Assembly (NCBI GenBank): GCA_050247135.1
Contig: JBFWUT010000006.1
Span: 25,767 to 89,766 of the forward strand
Reading direction: 5' to 3'
Source: Berkiella sp050247135
GTDB lineage: Bacteria; Pseudomonadota; Gammaproteobacteria; Berkiellales; Berkiellaceae
Length of the DNA: 64,000 nt
Shown: piece by piece, positions 17,777 to 26,314 of the stretch
Position numbering within the stretch: position 1 is the first letter of the stretch
How the letters are laid out: every line of letters starts with the position of its first letter
Position numbers and translations under genes: made by a program
Notes under the pieces: generated by a model
What the model was told of the DNA's origin: nothing
The model's database searches: none
Seen by the model: only the letters and a program-made list of their open reading frames with translations

Positions 17777-18502
17777 TTAATTTGGTTTATACACCTGTTG
17801 AGATTTTTCTGGCTCCGGTGAATTAGCAGGAGTCGGTATTTTGGGGTCTCGAGTCCTACCATGTGCATTGAGAATTGCCACTTGTTCTAGGTCTAATGCT
17901 ACCAAAATAGCTTCTAAATCATTTATCGTGTCTGTTACTTGCGGTTTAGTTGGCAAATGCCAATCCACATTCGTTAATAGATTTATCCCCGTATTTAAGG
18001 GTGACTGATGCCAAGCTTCACGAATCGCATCAAAAAAATGCCAACTACCATTATTGTCTAGTAGTTCATCTTCATGATCAGCTAAAAAGCATTCCCATGG
18101 TGTTAATGGCACTAGTTCATCTTCTTCGATACGCAGCAGCTTCATCCCTTCATCAGTATATGACACTGGGTGCCCCATTCCTGGGTGTTTTTCGCTGGTG
18201 GCTACAACTCTTCTTTTAAAATGTTCAGGATTGACATCTGGTGCAACTAATTGTATGAGATCTCGAGATTTTAACGTAACTTTGTAATTGATTTTCGAAT
18301 TTGCTTGCTCAATATCTTTATGAACAACTGATTCCAGTAAAAAACCACCATCTTGACCTTCCTCTAACGTAGCCAACATCGTACCACTCCACAAGCTTCG
18401 CCTATTGGCAAATGATGCGCTACAAAGTAAATCCATGAATATTTCACGAACGCGAAATTGGGGTGTTGTTGGTGTGTTTAAGACACTTTCTATTATCATC
18501 AT
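17777..18502 (-). CDS. Hypothetical protein with Pro/Ser C-terminal tail
   Basis: I do not recognise this 241-aa soluble protein. It is preceded by GGAG ten bases before the ATG at 18502, so translation is likely. There is no signal peptide or membrane segment. The body is mixed alpha/beta. The C-terminus is disordered, with RDPKIPTPANSPEPEKSQQ, again a Ser-Pro tail like several other unknown proteins here. The gene ends 60 bp upstream of the methyltransferase on the same strand, with a hairpin between. Confidence 0.6.
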   Translation of the reverse strand: MMIIESVLNTPTTPQFRVREIFMDLLCSASFANRRSLWSGTMLATLEEGQDGGFLLESVVHKDIEQANSKINYKVTLKSRDLIQLVAPDVNPEHFKRRVVATSEKHPGMGHPVSYTDEGMKLLRIEEDELVPLTPWECFLADHEDELLDNNGSWHFFDAIREAWHQSPLNTGINLLTNVDWHLPTKPQVTDTINDLEAILVALDLEQVAILNAHGRTRDPKIPTPANSPEPEKSQQVYKPN

Positions 18503-18675
18503 TTGTCATGATCTCCTCTTTTCTGACGCCAAATATCATACATTAATTGCCCGTGTGAATACACTCTAGTGAAACTACAACAATATATGTGGATGACCAC
18601 TAAGCTAATACGCTAGTTAAACACAGAGGAATAGAGGTAAACTAACTGAAGAACATCTCTTTGTCCGGTGAGACC

Positions 18676-19251
18676 ATGGCAAAAGTTATCGTTTTCGAAC
18701 ACCTCTCAACTGATGGCTATTTTATGGATGAAGATGGCGATATCAGCTGGACAAAAAACAATCACGACCCCCAATTCAATGAATTCACGAGTGATAATAT
18801 TAAGCAAGGAGGCATTTTAGTTTTCGGTAGAATCACCTATGAACTCATGGCTAGATATTGGCCAACCCCTGAAGCATTTGAATCTTTTCCTGATGTCGCG
18901 CTGAGTATGAATAATCTGCCTAAAATTGTTTTCTCAAAAACCCTTAGGGAAGCTACTTGGTCCAATACCCATATCATTCATCGTGATTTACTGGGACAAA
19001 TGCAGAAATTGAAAGAGGAATCTAAATCAGACATCGTCATCCTGGGCAGTGGTTCTGTGGTCGCGCAAGTAACATCTTCTGATGTCATTGACGAATATCA
19101 ATTTATCTATAACCCGATCATACTCGGTTCAGGACGCACCCTGTTTGATGGGGTTCACGAAAATACCTATTTGAAATTACTTGAAAGCAAAGCATTCCAA
19201 AATGGTAAAGTCTTTGTTCGCTATAAAGCCATGCGTTCTCCACGAAAATAG
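18676..19251 (+). CDS. RibD C-terminal/dihydrofolate-reductase-like protein
   Basis: This ~191-aa protein of the RibD_C/DHFR-like superfamily has an NADPH-binding reductase fold. Visible features are VIVFEHLSTDGYFMDEDGD at the N-terminus, the ILVFGRITYELMARYWP helix, DIVILGSGSVVAQV (nucleotide loop) and the C-terminal NPIILGSGRTLFDG. Members act on pteridine or pyrimidine substrates, but most, as here, have no assigned reaction. It stands alone without riboflavin genes. I prefer ATG 18676 (MAKVIVFEH) because GGTGAGA lies just upstream; a TTG at 18661 is the alternative. Confidence 0.85.
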   Translation: MAKVIVFEHLSTDGYFMDEDGDISWTKNNHDPQFNEFTSDNIKQGGILVFGRITYELMARYWPTPEAFESFPDVALSMNNLPKIVFSKTLREATWSNTHIIHRDLLGQMQKLKEESKSDIVILGSGSVVAQVTSSDVIDEYQFIYNPIILGSGRTLFDGVHENTYLKLLESKAFQNGKVFVRYKAMRSPRK

Positions 19252-19360
19252 GATTTAGCAGAGATCTTCCTGACAAGATTAAGTTTTAATTTTGTTCATT
19301 TTGCTTCATCATTGAGCGCTTGGTAAACTAACTGCCCTTTTATATCGTAAGAGAATTCCT

Positions 19361-20074
19361 ATGCTGCAGATGCACCCACTTATTTTTACTGAATTAAAAA
19401 AATGCTTAGATATCGTTCTTTTAGAGACGAGTCGTTTTAACCCTCATTTAGTACCTGATAGTTATCGTTTCGTCACCCGAGGATTGTTAGCTGAACTTAA
19501 TGGTCAACTCGAAAATGCAAAACAGCTCTATTTACAGAGCATACATCCCATTGCTTTCCAACGTTATCATACTTTGAACTCTGTTACTCAACACTATCCC
19601 TTACCACGACCTGTAGTCGAATTTTCAGGTAGTTATAGACCCATTCATTTTTACTATAAACCCGCAGTAGTCAATACGACAGCTACGCCAGTCACAGCAC
19701 CGAAGGTTGTTCCTCAAGAACAGCGCTTAACCCCAACGAGTAACAAGCAACTTAAGTTTATCCCTTATAACCCTAAACCAAATGGATCTCTTTCCTCTGG
19801 GGAAGAAAAGCTGTTGCTTAAGTTACATGAATTGAATCAAGCAAATAGGACAAAGCCCTCATTCGCTACAGTCGCACGATCATTAAAACGCGTTGAATCA
19901 TCCATTATTGACATGTATGTGGATTTATATGATCGCAAAATTTTAGGAAAATGGCCTAAATTAACTAAATTGGGTCAAACAATCGTTGATGAATTAATCT
20001 CAAAAAATGCTCAAGTAAAGCAAACAGAGCCTAAAAGAGATTATAGAATGGGATTCAAGCACATTCTTAATTAG
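19361..20074 (+). CDS. Hypothetical protein with possible winged-helix C-terminus
   Basis: This 237-aa protein of unknown function starts at ATG 19361 after an AAGAGA site. Residues ~30-65 resemble a short TPR-like helical pair (RGLLAELNGQLENAKQLYLQ). The middle is a Pro/Thr-rich linker. Residues ~145-225 look helix-turn-helix-like: FATVARSLKRVESSIIDMYV followed by a basic LYDRKILGKWPKLTKLGQ stretch, which could be a winged helix that binds DNA or protein. No catalytic motif is visible. It converges on the SDR gene with a 10-bp gap. Confidence 0.55.
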   Translation: MLQMHPLIFTELKKCLDIVLLETSRFNPHLVPDSYRFVTRGLLAELNGQLENAKQLYLQSIHPIAFQRYHTLNSVTQHYPLPRPVVEFSGSYRPIHFYYKPAVVNTTATPVTAPKVVPQEQRLTPTSNKQLKFIPYNPKPNGSLSSGEEKLLLKLHELNQANRTKPSFATVARSLKRVESSIIDMYVDLYDRKILGKWPKLTKLGQTIVDELISKNAQVKQTEPKRDYRMGFKHILN

Positions 20075-20084
20075 AAATGGTGCC

Positions 20085-20774
20085 TTACCAAGGCACCACT
20101 TCGCCATTGTAGCGAAAAAACATCACTTCCCCTGGAGCGGGTTGATAGTTGCGAATAACTTTTCGCATGCCTCGGATACTATCAGCCGGTTCTGTGGTCG
20201 CTTCACTGCCACCCATACGGGTTTTAACCCAGCCAGGATGCAATAGTAAAACTCTGATCCCTTGTGGAGCCAAATCGATCCCTGCACTTTTCATCAACAT
20301 GTTCAGAGCAGCTTTTGATGAGCGATAGCTATAATAGCCACCACTGGTATTATCACTAATACTACCCATACTACTTGAAATATTTGCAATTAATTTACGT
20401 TGACTATTAGCTACATTTTGAGCAAACGCTTGTGCCATTTTGAGCGGCGCGACAGAATTGACTAAAAAAGTCTGATTAAACGCATCCATCGAGATGTTTT
20501 CGAGATCTTCTTCTTTTTCTAGCATTCCGGCATTGTTCAGTAGAATATCGATAGGTTCTTTAATCTCATTGGCTAATGCTTGAATGCTATCGGGATCGGC
20601 AACATCTAGCGTGTAGATTTGAATATTGGCATGTTCATTTTGTAAAGCTTGTAACTCTTGTGCTTCTTTAGGATGCCTGCAACAAGCGAATATCTTAGCC
20701 CCTTCTTCTGCATATTGGCGAACAAACTCTAAACCTAAACCTCGATTAGCACCGGTAATAAGAATCGTATCCAT
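20085..20774 (-). CDS. Short-chain dehydrogenase/reductase (SDR)
   Basis: This 229-aa NAD(P)-dependent classical-type SDR has the cofactor loop ILITGANRGLGLEFVRQY (TGxxxGxG), the NNAG motif in DILLNNAGML, the catalytic Ser in ANISSSMGS, and a YSYRSSKAALN segment providing the active-site Tyr/Lys (Y-x-x-x-K). The protein is slightly short for the family but contains all key residues. It resembles the carbonyl-reductase/C-factor-like SDRs. The substrate is unknown. Confidence 0.88.
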   Translation of the reverse strand: MDTILITGANRGLGLEFVRQYAEEGAKIFACCRHPKEAQELQALQNEHANIQIYTLDVADPDSIQALANEIKEPIDILLNNAGMLEKEEDLENISMDAFNQTFLVNSVAPLKMAQAFAQNVANSQRKLIANISSSMGSISDNTSGGYYSYRSSKAALNMLMKSAGIDLAPQGIRVLLLHPGWVKTRMGGSEATTEPADSIRGMRKVIRNYQPAPGEVMFFRYNGEVVPW

Positions 20775-20903
20775 AATAATTTTCCCTTTACTATTGATTT
20801 AGTTTAAATCGAGATAACTAGGTGCCTAACAAATATAAAAGCATTGACCTCATACTTGAACCGATCTAGTGTTAAAAGTGTGATCAGCAAAGGATATTGC
20901 GCC

Positions 20904-21323
20904 ATGCTTAACTTATTTACACGAATTGCCCATTCGTGGTCTCAAAAGCCGCCAAACGCCTTATCCTTAACAGACACCCCTTTCACTCTCGTTGAAAATA
21001 GTCATTGTTATCATAGAGAACCTGATCTTGAGTATCAAGTGCAGCTCAAACTTAGCGAAGATGATGAACATCGTCGTCTCTATCAAATCTCTCAACTGCA
21101 AGGCTTTATGGTAGATGGTAAGAACGTTCTTTACGAAACACATTTAGGCAGTCTTGAATTATTCAAGCATTCTTCTAAAATTTGGCTCCGATGGAGCAAT
21201 ACGTTATTTGAACTTTCACTCAATGAACTTAACCACTTTATCAATGCATTTGAAAATGCCTATGATAAATTGTCACCTGATTTTGCTAGCACTTTGTGGA
21301 AGCGTGCCAAACAAAAACCGTAA
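20904..21323 (+). CDS. Hypothetical small protein
   Basis: I see no family match for this ~139-aa protein. The ATG at 20904 (MLNLFTRIAHSWS) is preceded by AAAGGA nine bases upstream, and is preferred over the ATG at 20844. The sequence is mixed beta/alpha, with no signal peptide or membrane helix, and ends in a basic KRAKQKP tail. It is divergent from the SDR gene. Confidence 0.5.
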   Translation: MLNLFTRIAHSWSQKPPNALSLTDTPFTLVENSHCYHREPDLEYQVQLKLSEDDEHRRLYQISQLQGFMVDGKNVLYETHLGSLELFKHSSKIWLRWSNTLFELSLNELNHFINAFENAYDKLSPDFASTLWKRAKQKP

Positions 21324-21519
21324 AATCACTCAGATGTAACTACATGTTATTTGACCGTTCATTTTCGCAATATCAGCATATGCAACTTTAAATTTCACCA
21401 TTTCTGAAATTTTTGGAGTAAAATAAGGCTTATATGTGTTATCTAGGTTGATTAATTCAGTTATCTTTGGGAGAATGGCGACCTTCCCCTATTTTGAGTT
21501 AATACAAAGGAGCCAAGTT

Positions 21520-21975
21520 GTGATCAAGAAAAAAATTGCTACTTTGCTGATAGTTTTACTAACCACCCCAATGTGCATTGCGAACACAACCATAGAAAAA
21601 TCACATCCCTGCACGATGAAAGATCTCGCGGTCATGTGTGAAAACGGTGACAAAGTCAATTTAGATGTCGTCAGTAGCACGGATCAAAGAGGTGAAGTGT
21701 TTTTAAATATCAACACCCAAGATGGCAATGTGGGTAATTATTTACTACTGTATATTGATAATAGTAAAAAGCCTGAAGTGCTGCGAGTTGAAAAGGGCAC
21801 GAATACGGTTAATGTCTCAAAAGGGGCTTTCGTTCCGCGAAATATCATTATGAAATTGCGCAGTGCCTCATCAGTTCGCTTTGAAATCGGCATGCAAAAG
21901 CGTTCACCTATTTCAGGCTCTTTAAGCCAAACCCATTTTGAATGGTTACAACGATTCGGCAAAGTGTGCTACTAA
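21520..21975 (+). CDS. Small secreted hypothetical protein
   Basis: This is a ~151-aa protein. I chose the GTG at 21520 because AAAGGAG lies 7 nt upstream and the resulting N-terminus (MIKKKIATLLIVLLTTPMCIA) is a textbook signal peptide; the ATG at 21436 gives neither. The mature part is a beta-rich domain of ~130 residues with three Cys, two of them close together near the N-terminus (HPCTMKDLAVMCENGD), suggesting a disulfide. It is probably periplasmic or secreted. No function is assigned. A strong hairpin follows the stop codon. Confidence 0.65.
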   Translation: MIKKKIATLLIVLLTTPMCIANTTIEKSHPCTMKDLAVMCENGDKVNLDVVSSTDQRGEVFLNINTQDGNVGNYLLLYIDNSKKPEVLRVEKGTNTVNVSKGAFVPRNIIMKLRSASSVRFEIGMQKRSPISGSLSQTHFEWLQRFGKVCY

Positions 21976-21983
21976 TACCATTC

Positions 21984-22011
21984 GCGAGCTATCAATAAGT
22001 TGATAGCTCGC
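21984..22011 (+). terminator. Perfect 12-bp hairpin after the secreted protein gene
   Basis: GCGAGCTATCAA at 21984-21995 is perfectly complementary to TTGATAGCTCGC at 22000-22011, with a TAAG tetraloop. It begins 9 nt after the stop codon. There is no T-run, so it may be an RNA-stabilising 3' end or a Rho-assisted terminator rather than a classical intrinsic one. Confidence 0.6.
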
Positions 22012-22142
22012 ATCGCTGCATATTCACTTATTATTCATAACTTCCACACATTTATTTATTGAATGCCTTTTTTCCTGACATGACATCTTACTTAGAAATC
22101 ACTATATTACCTAACTAAATTGTTTTTAGTTGAGGTTAATTC

Positions 22143-23804
22143 ATGTATCAAGGTCCAACACCTGCCGAATTAGAATTCTTTAAATATAAAGCGTTGATTA
22201 TGAAAGTGATAGAAAAGAAAGCTACTGCTGATGAATTTCAATATTTACTCGATTATTTAACGCCTGATAAATTACGCTTACGTGATGCGCAAGGTCAAAA
22301 TCTACTTTATTGGGTCATTTTTGCGGCGGATGTCAATGCCCCGCACCTATTCATCGAAATATGGAAAAAATATCAAGCATCATTAACATTAGATGATTTC
22401 CGCCCTCTTGAAGCCAATAAGGGCCGCCAGCAATCTCCGCTTTACTTATTGGCTTCTATGGCCAAAGTGAACAATTTTTTTCAAGTAGTTTGGAATCGAT
22501 TCAAACCCTCCTTTAAGGTTAATGATCTGAGCGATTATGTGAAAAGCTTTGATGGAAATGTCACAACGGTATTAGGATTTATTGCAGATGCAGCGATGGT
22601 TAAGCCACAGCTGCTTAGTGAAATTTTTGAATGTTTTCATTTAGTATTAACTCAATCAATGCTGTATTCTAGGCACTATTACATCGCCAGCTCTCAAAAA
22701 TCTCCCATTCATTCCATCATCGAAGCAACAGTAACCGGCAAGCTAGATCCGAGAATATTGCGTTTTTGTGGGTCACAAATAATATATAGGGAGGAAGATT
22801 TAGACGATTTACCCGAAGCTTACCAAATGAGTTCTGGTAGCATGAAAAATATTGTAAAAAACATCACTCCAGCAGGTGAAATAGAAGCTATTCAGCTTGA
22901 AAAATTGATTGAGAAAAAAATGGCATTTTTAAAAGCACTTCGCGCTGTAAAAAATAATCCTGCAATGAATGCTGTCAATCTGATTCTTTTAGCACGTGAA
23001 GCAACAAAAGCGGGTTTTTATGCAGCATTTCCAACTCTAGCGCGCATTTTTAACAATGTAATCGAAACACGATGGTCATTAGATGCTGCCAGAGAAATAC
23101 CAAAAGAATATTGTTCAATTGATAAATTTCAAATAAGCGTCTGCCGCTATTATGAGAATCAATTGAAATACGATAGAACAGACGAAATATCCACCAGATT
23201 TTTAACTATAGCTCTAGAATCTGCCTTAAAAATTGAAGATATTGCCACACGAAATCGTATCATTCAAAGATTTGCACATGTTTTTATCAATAAAGTATTG
23301 CTTGCTCCTAACCAACCAGGACCTATGCCAGATAATCTATTAGCGTTGATGAACTCCAAAACACCCGTTGAGTGGTGTGTGATGAAGGTGAAAGCCCGTA
23401 GACTTGAACTTATGGAGTCCGCGGTTACACCCCCTCTACCAGCCGTGACAGCACCGGCTATCGCGGCTAAGCCATTACCTCACGTGGCAACTCCAGCAGC
23501 CATGGCTAACCCAGGAGCTTCTGTCGCCAAATCCCTGCCTTCGGCTAAACCAATGCCGCCTTTGGTAATGCCAACTGCTATGGCTAAGCCCATACCGCCA
23601 GTCTTAAAACCCACTGTCGTAGGTAAACCGACAGCAAAATCTGCCCCTGTGGCGACAATTAAACCTGCTACCCAACCTGTACCCCGCCAAGAAGCCGAGG
23701 CTATAGTCAGCTTATTTGCATTGAGTTTAGCAAAACCTGCCGCAGTGACCAGTGCATCATCTGGTGAGATTGCGAAGCAGCAGGCTAAAAGAGCTAAGAA
23801 ATAA
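22143..23804 (+). CDS. Ankyrin-like protein with Ala/Pro-rich tail
   Basis: This 553-aa protein has an N-terminal ~190 residues carrying degenerate ankyrin-type repeats, about 35 residues apart: RLRDAQGQNLLYWVIFAADV, then QQSPLYLLASMAKVNN, NVTTVLGFIADAAMV and SPIHSIIEATVTG. The central part is helical. Residues ~420-520 form an Ala/Pro/Lys low-complexity region with repeats of the type A-K-P-x-P-P-V (TAMAKPIPPVLKPTVVGKPT). The tail is basic (KQQAKRAKK). Ankyrin proteins are classic effectors of Legionella, Coxiella and relatives; an effector role is inference. It has its own terminator at 23835-23867. Confidence 0.7.
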   Translation: MYQGPTPAELEFFKYKALIMKVIEKKATADEFQYLLDYLTPDKLRLRDAQGQNLLYWVIFAADVNAPHLFIEIWKKYQASLTLDDFRPLEANKGRQQSPLYLLASMAKVNNFFQVVWNRFKPSFKVNDLSDYVKSFDGNVTTVLGFIADAAMVKPQLLSEIFECFHLVLTQSMLYSRHYYIASSQKSPIHSIIEATVTGKLDPRILRFCGSQIIYREEDLDDLPEAYQMSSGSMKNIVKNITPAGEIEAIQLEKLIEKKMAFLKALRAVKNNPAMNAVNLILLAREATKAGFYAAFPTLARIFNNVIETRWSLDAAREIPKEYCSIDKFQISVCRYYENQLKYDRTDEISTRFLTIALESALKIEDIATRNRIIQRFAHVFINKVLLAPNQPGPMPDNLLALMNSKTPVEWCVMKVKARRLELMESAVTPPLPAVTAPAIAAKPLPHVATPAAMANPGASVAKSLPSAKPMPPLVMPTAMAKPIPPVLKPTVVGKPTAKSAPVATIKPATQPVPRQEAEAIVSLFALSLAKPAAVTSASSGEIAKQQAKRAKK

Positions 23805-23834
23805 GCAAAGTACTCAACCAAGCTAACGAAATCA

Positions 23835-23867
23835 CAGGGCATTGCACTTTTTCTATGCCCTGTTTTT
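23835..23867 (+). terminator. Rho-independent terminator
   Basis: CAGGGCAT (23835-23842) pairs with ATGCCCTG (23855-23862) and is followed by TTTTT (23863-23867). It lies 30 bp after the ankyrin-like gene and is the clearest intrinsic terminator in the window. Confidence 0.85.
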
Positions 23868-23925
23868 AATCGTGCTTGAGTAAAATGACTTCAAATAATA
23901 GATTCACGCCCCATAGTGCTTTCTG

Positions 23926-24429
23926 TCATGAAATATCATCAAATAGTAAGGCCATGCAAATTAAATCTTCATATTTGCCATCAATGCGCACTGCTTTTTT
24001 CTTTTTACCCTCTACTTCAAATCCCAATTTATGGTAAAGCAACGCAGCCCCATGATTAGACTCAAAAACAGAAAGCTCAATGCGGGTTAACCCCTTTTGT
24101 TTGGCTTTATCTAAAGCGGCGCGCATCAGTGCTTCGCCTATACCCTGGCCACGAAACTCTTTTAATACACCAACACCCAGTTCCCCACAATGAGCATAAG
24201 ATTGTCTGTGTAACGAGCTAATGTCACACCAACCTATTACCTTATCATTGCTAATAGCGACCACTTGTGGCCAACCACCCTCGATATTCTCTTTCACAAA
24301 GTCATAAGACATTTGCAAGGGTGGGCCTTCCAGAAAGGCGAGATATTTACGCTCGCGAGCAACGCTATCGACCGCGGCGTGAAAGCCTTTGACGTGATCA
24401 AGGGTAATGGGGATGATTTGATAGTCCAT
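23926..24429 (-). CDS. GNAT-family N-acetyltransferase
   Basis: This 167-aa acetyl-CoA-dependent acyltransferase has the core motif A GVLKEFRGQGIGEALMRAAL (R/Q-x-x-G-x-G/A for the CoA pyrophosphate) at ~90-110. It is followed by the beta5 strand RIELSVFESNHGAALLYHKL and LGF, as in RimI-like GNATs. The acceptor substrate is unknown. It lies downstream of the Fic gene on the same strand, separated by ~150 bp that contain a repeated hairpin element, so co-transcription is doubtful. Confidence 0.88.
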   Translation of the reverse strand: MDYQIIPITLDHVKGFHAAVDSVARERKYLAFLEGPPLQMSYDFVKENIEGGWPQVVAISNDKVIGWCDISSLHRQSYAHCGELGVGVLKEFRGQGIGEALMRAALDKAKQKGLTRIELSVFESNHGAALLYHKLGFEVEGKKKKAVRIDGKYEDLICMALLFDDIS

Positions 24430-24500
24430 TGTTTATCACTTGCGCATTCTATGAATTGAACAGTTAACTTATTTAATTAAAGCTGCAATGTCAACATTCG

Positions 24501-24572
24501 CACTTCCCCTCTCCCGTTACGGGAGAGGGTGCCGCGCCGTAGTGTAACGAAGGCGGGCGGGTGAGGGTCATC
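24501..24572. repeat. REP-like GC-rich hairpin element
   Basis: CCCTCTCCCG (24507-24516) and CGGGAGAGGG (24520-24529) form a perfect 10-bp stem with a 3-nt loop. A GC-rich segment follows (GCCGCGCCG, GGCGGGCGGGTGAGGG). This type of CCCTCTCCC-n-GGGAGAGGGTG element is a dispersed intergenic repeat in many genomes. It stands out against the ~40% GC background. It is between the Fic stop and the GNAT start and may act as a transcript end. Confidence 0.6.
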
Positions 24573-24576
24573 TTGG

Positions 24577-26127
24577 TTATCTAAACACACTTCTATACTT
24601 CTCTTCTATCGCCCTCACTTCTTCTTCAGTTAGGGATTCAAATTCCTTTTCTCTGGCCCGTTTTGACAGCGTGCCGTTTTCTTGCTGCAAAAAGCGAATG
24701 AGCAAGTTCACCAGACGATCGGGCATTTCGATATAGCTTTGAATAAAGCTTTTCATTTCATCGTATTTTTGTAAAAAATCGATTTCTTTAGGGATCACTT
24801 CTTCGATGGTTTCTTTAATGCATGAAAATAAAAACTCTGCCTGTTTGGTCGCATCGAAATATCGATAAAGATCGATAGTGTCATTTAACACTTCCACATT
24901 GTTCTTATGCGTGGGACGCCATTTAATATATTTCAAGCGCGGTGCTGAATAGCTTTCTAACACCAACAGGTATTCTTTAAGCCTATCTAAAATCACGGCC
25001 GATACCGGAAACACCATCCCTTCTGGGGTAAAACCTTTTTCAGCCAGGGCATGGTGAATAATGTAACGATGCAGCCGCCCATTACCATCTTCAAAGGGGT
25101 GAATAAAAACAAAACCAAATGCCGTTACGGTAGCGGCCAATACGGCATGGAAATCGGCCTCTTTTAATAAATTATCGGTTTCAATTAACCCATCCATGAG
25201 TTTTTCGATGTCTTGATGACGCGCTGAAATATGCACCGGGATCGGTTGATTAGTGGCTCTATCATGCTCGCCAATAAAGCCCCCCTCAATACGATAACCC
25301 GGATGAGTATAACGAAAATCAGCGATCACGATTTCTTGTAAGCGCAATAATTCTTCGTGCGATAAAGGATGAAGGCCCGCTTGGCCAATCGCTTTGCCCC
25401 AGCGCTCAGCTCGATTTTGCGGCGGGTTTTCACCTTCAATAGCATAAGAAGCTTTAGAATCTTTAAGTAATAAAAAATTGGCAGCACGCATAAACAAATC
25501 AGGGTGGATGCGTTTTAGCTCTACTTTGGCAACGGTGTTCAAATGGCTGTTGATGTATTCTTCCAACAGTGGCGTTTTACGGATTAAAGGACAAAAATGT
25601 CGCACGCCAGGCAAATTATTATTCACCCGTTGTCGTATTGAACGCCGATTGGGGCCTGTATATTGAAGCTTGGCATCCACCACATCGACAAAGTTCATTT
25701 TAGTGTCTTGGATATCGGGAATATCCAGTTTTTCATCCATCAACCATTCATATAAAAACCAAATACGACGGCTGTAACTCCCCCAGGCTTCAGATGTGAC
25801 AATCTGTTCAACCTCGGCCTTGGGAGCCGCTTTAAAGAGCGCTGATAAGACGCTTAAATTGACCCCCTCATATTTAAGGGCAAACACTAAGTGCGCTTGC
25901 AGGCTGTCCTGGGGCCGATGCTTGGGGGTAAACATGAGCCAGCGATCATTTTGATAGCGTTTGTGCTTGTGACTGATGGCACAGAGTTCGTCTGGTAAGG
26001 GGACTTCGAGTTGATATGCACTGATTAGAGCAGCATAACCAGCCAGCTGTACTTCCTTTTCAGGAAGGTAAAGCCCATGAAAGACGTCTGCAATACGATA
26101 AAATGGACTGCTCTTTTCGATCTTCAT
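24577..26127 (-). CDS. Fic-domain protein (putative AMP-transferase) with built-in inhibitory motif
   Basis: This 516-aa Fic-family protein would transfer AMP (or another nucleotide moiety) to target hydroxyls. The active motif HPFEDGNGRLHR is complete at residues 343-354: catalytic His343, Asp347, Asn349, Arg351, Arg354. Upstream, residues 227-232 (S-Y-A-I-E-G) fit the (S/T)xxxE(G/N) inhibitory helix of class II Fic proteins, whose Glu231 would block ATP. The beta-hairpin flap region (GFIGEHD, ~283-289) is present. The C-terminal ~130 residues look winged-helix-like (LVNLLIRFLQQENGTLSKRA). Bacterial targets or host targets are both possible. Its start codon lies inside the first of a set of phased direct repeats. 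Confidence 0.92.
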   Translation of the reverse strand: MKIEKSSPFYRIADVFHGLYLPEKEVQLAGYAALISAYQLEVPLPDELCAISHKHKRYQNDRWLMFTPKHRPQDSLQAHLVFALKYEGVNLSVLSALFKAAPKAEVEQIVTSEAWGSYSRRIWFLYEWLMDEKLDIPDIQDTKMNFVDVVDAKLQYTGPNRRSIRQRVNNNLPGVRHFCPLIRKTPLLEEYINSHLNTVAKVELKRIHPDLFMRAANFLLLKDSKASYAIEGENPPQNRAERWGKAIGQAGLHPLSHEELLRLQEIVIADFRYTHPGYRIEGGFIGEHDRATNQPIPVHISARHQDIEKLMDGLIETDNLLKEADFHAVLAATVTAFGFVFIHPFEDGNGRLHRYIIHHALAEKGFTPEGMVFPVSAVILDRLKEYLLVLESYSAPRLKYIKWRPTHKNNVEVLNDTIDLYRYFDATKQAEFLFSCIKETIEEVIPKEIDFLQKYDEMKSFIQSYIEMPDRLVNLLIRFLQQENGTLSKRAREKEFESLTEEEVRAIEEKYRSVFR

Positions 26128-26251
26128 GAAAAATGCCTGCTGTTAGCGTCTTATAATTAACTTAGCATGAAAAATCCCTGCCCTCAATGAAAAGCACCTG
26201 CAATTTGATAAAATTGTGAAAAACACCTGCTCCTTGTGAACAAAGTCCTGT
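26127..26251. promoter_or_regulatory. Phased direct-repeat array upstream of the Fic gene (candidate operators)
   Basis: A 14-bp motif, consensus TGAAAAnnnCCTGC, occurs at 26127-26140, 26168-26181, 26188-26201 and 26217-26230, with a fifth degenerate copy (TGAACAAAGTCCTG) at 26237-26250. Start-to-start distances are 41, 20, 29 and 20 bp, close to 4, 2, 3 and 2 helical turns, so all copies face the same side of the helix. The first copy covers the Fic start codon. This layout fits a cooperative DNA-binding regulator, possibly autoregulation by the winged-helix-like end of the Fic protein itself, but that is inference. Confidence 0.7.
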
Positions 26252-26314
26252 ATGCGAGTTAAGTTTGATTATCGTACAGATATTTTATCTGGATTTCAAT
26301 CTCTCAAAGCGCCC

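Noticed and set aside
23480..23842. 120-aa minus-strand ORF
   Set aside because: It is a shadow of the Ala/Pro/Lys repeat tail of the ankyrin-like gene.
26127..26251. CRISPR array
   Set aside because: The repeats are only 14 bp, spacers are 6-27 bp and irregular, and no cas gene is present. Helical phasing suggests operators.
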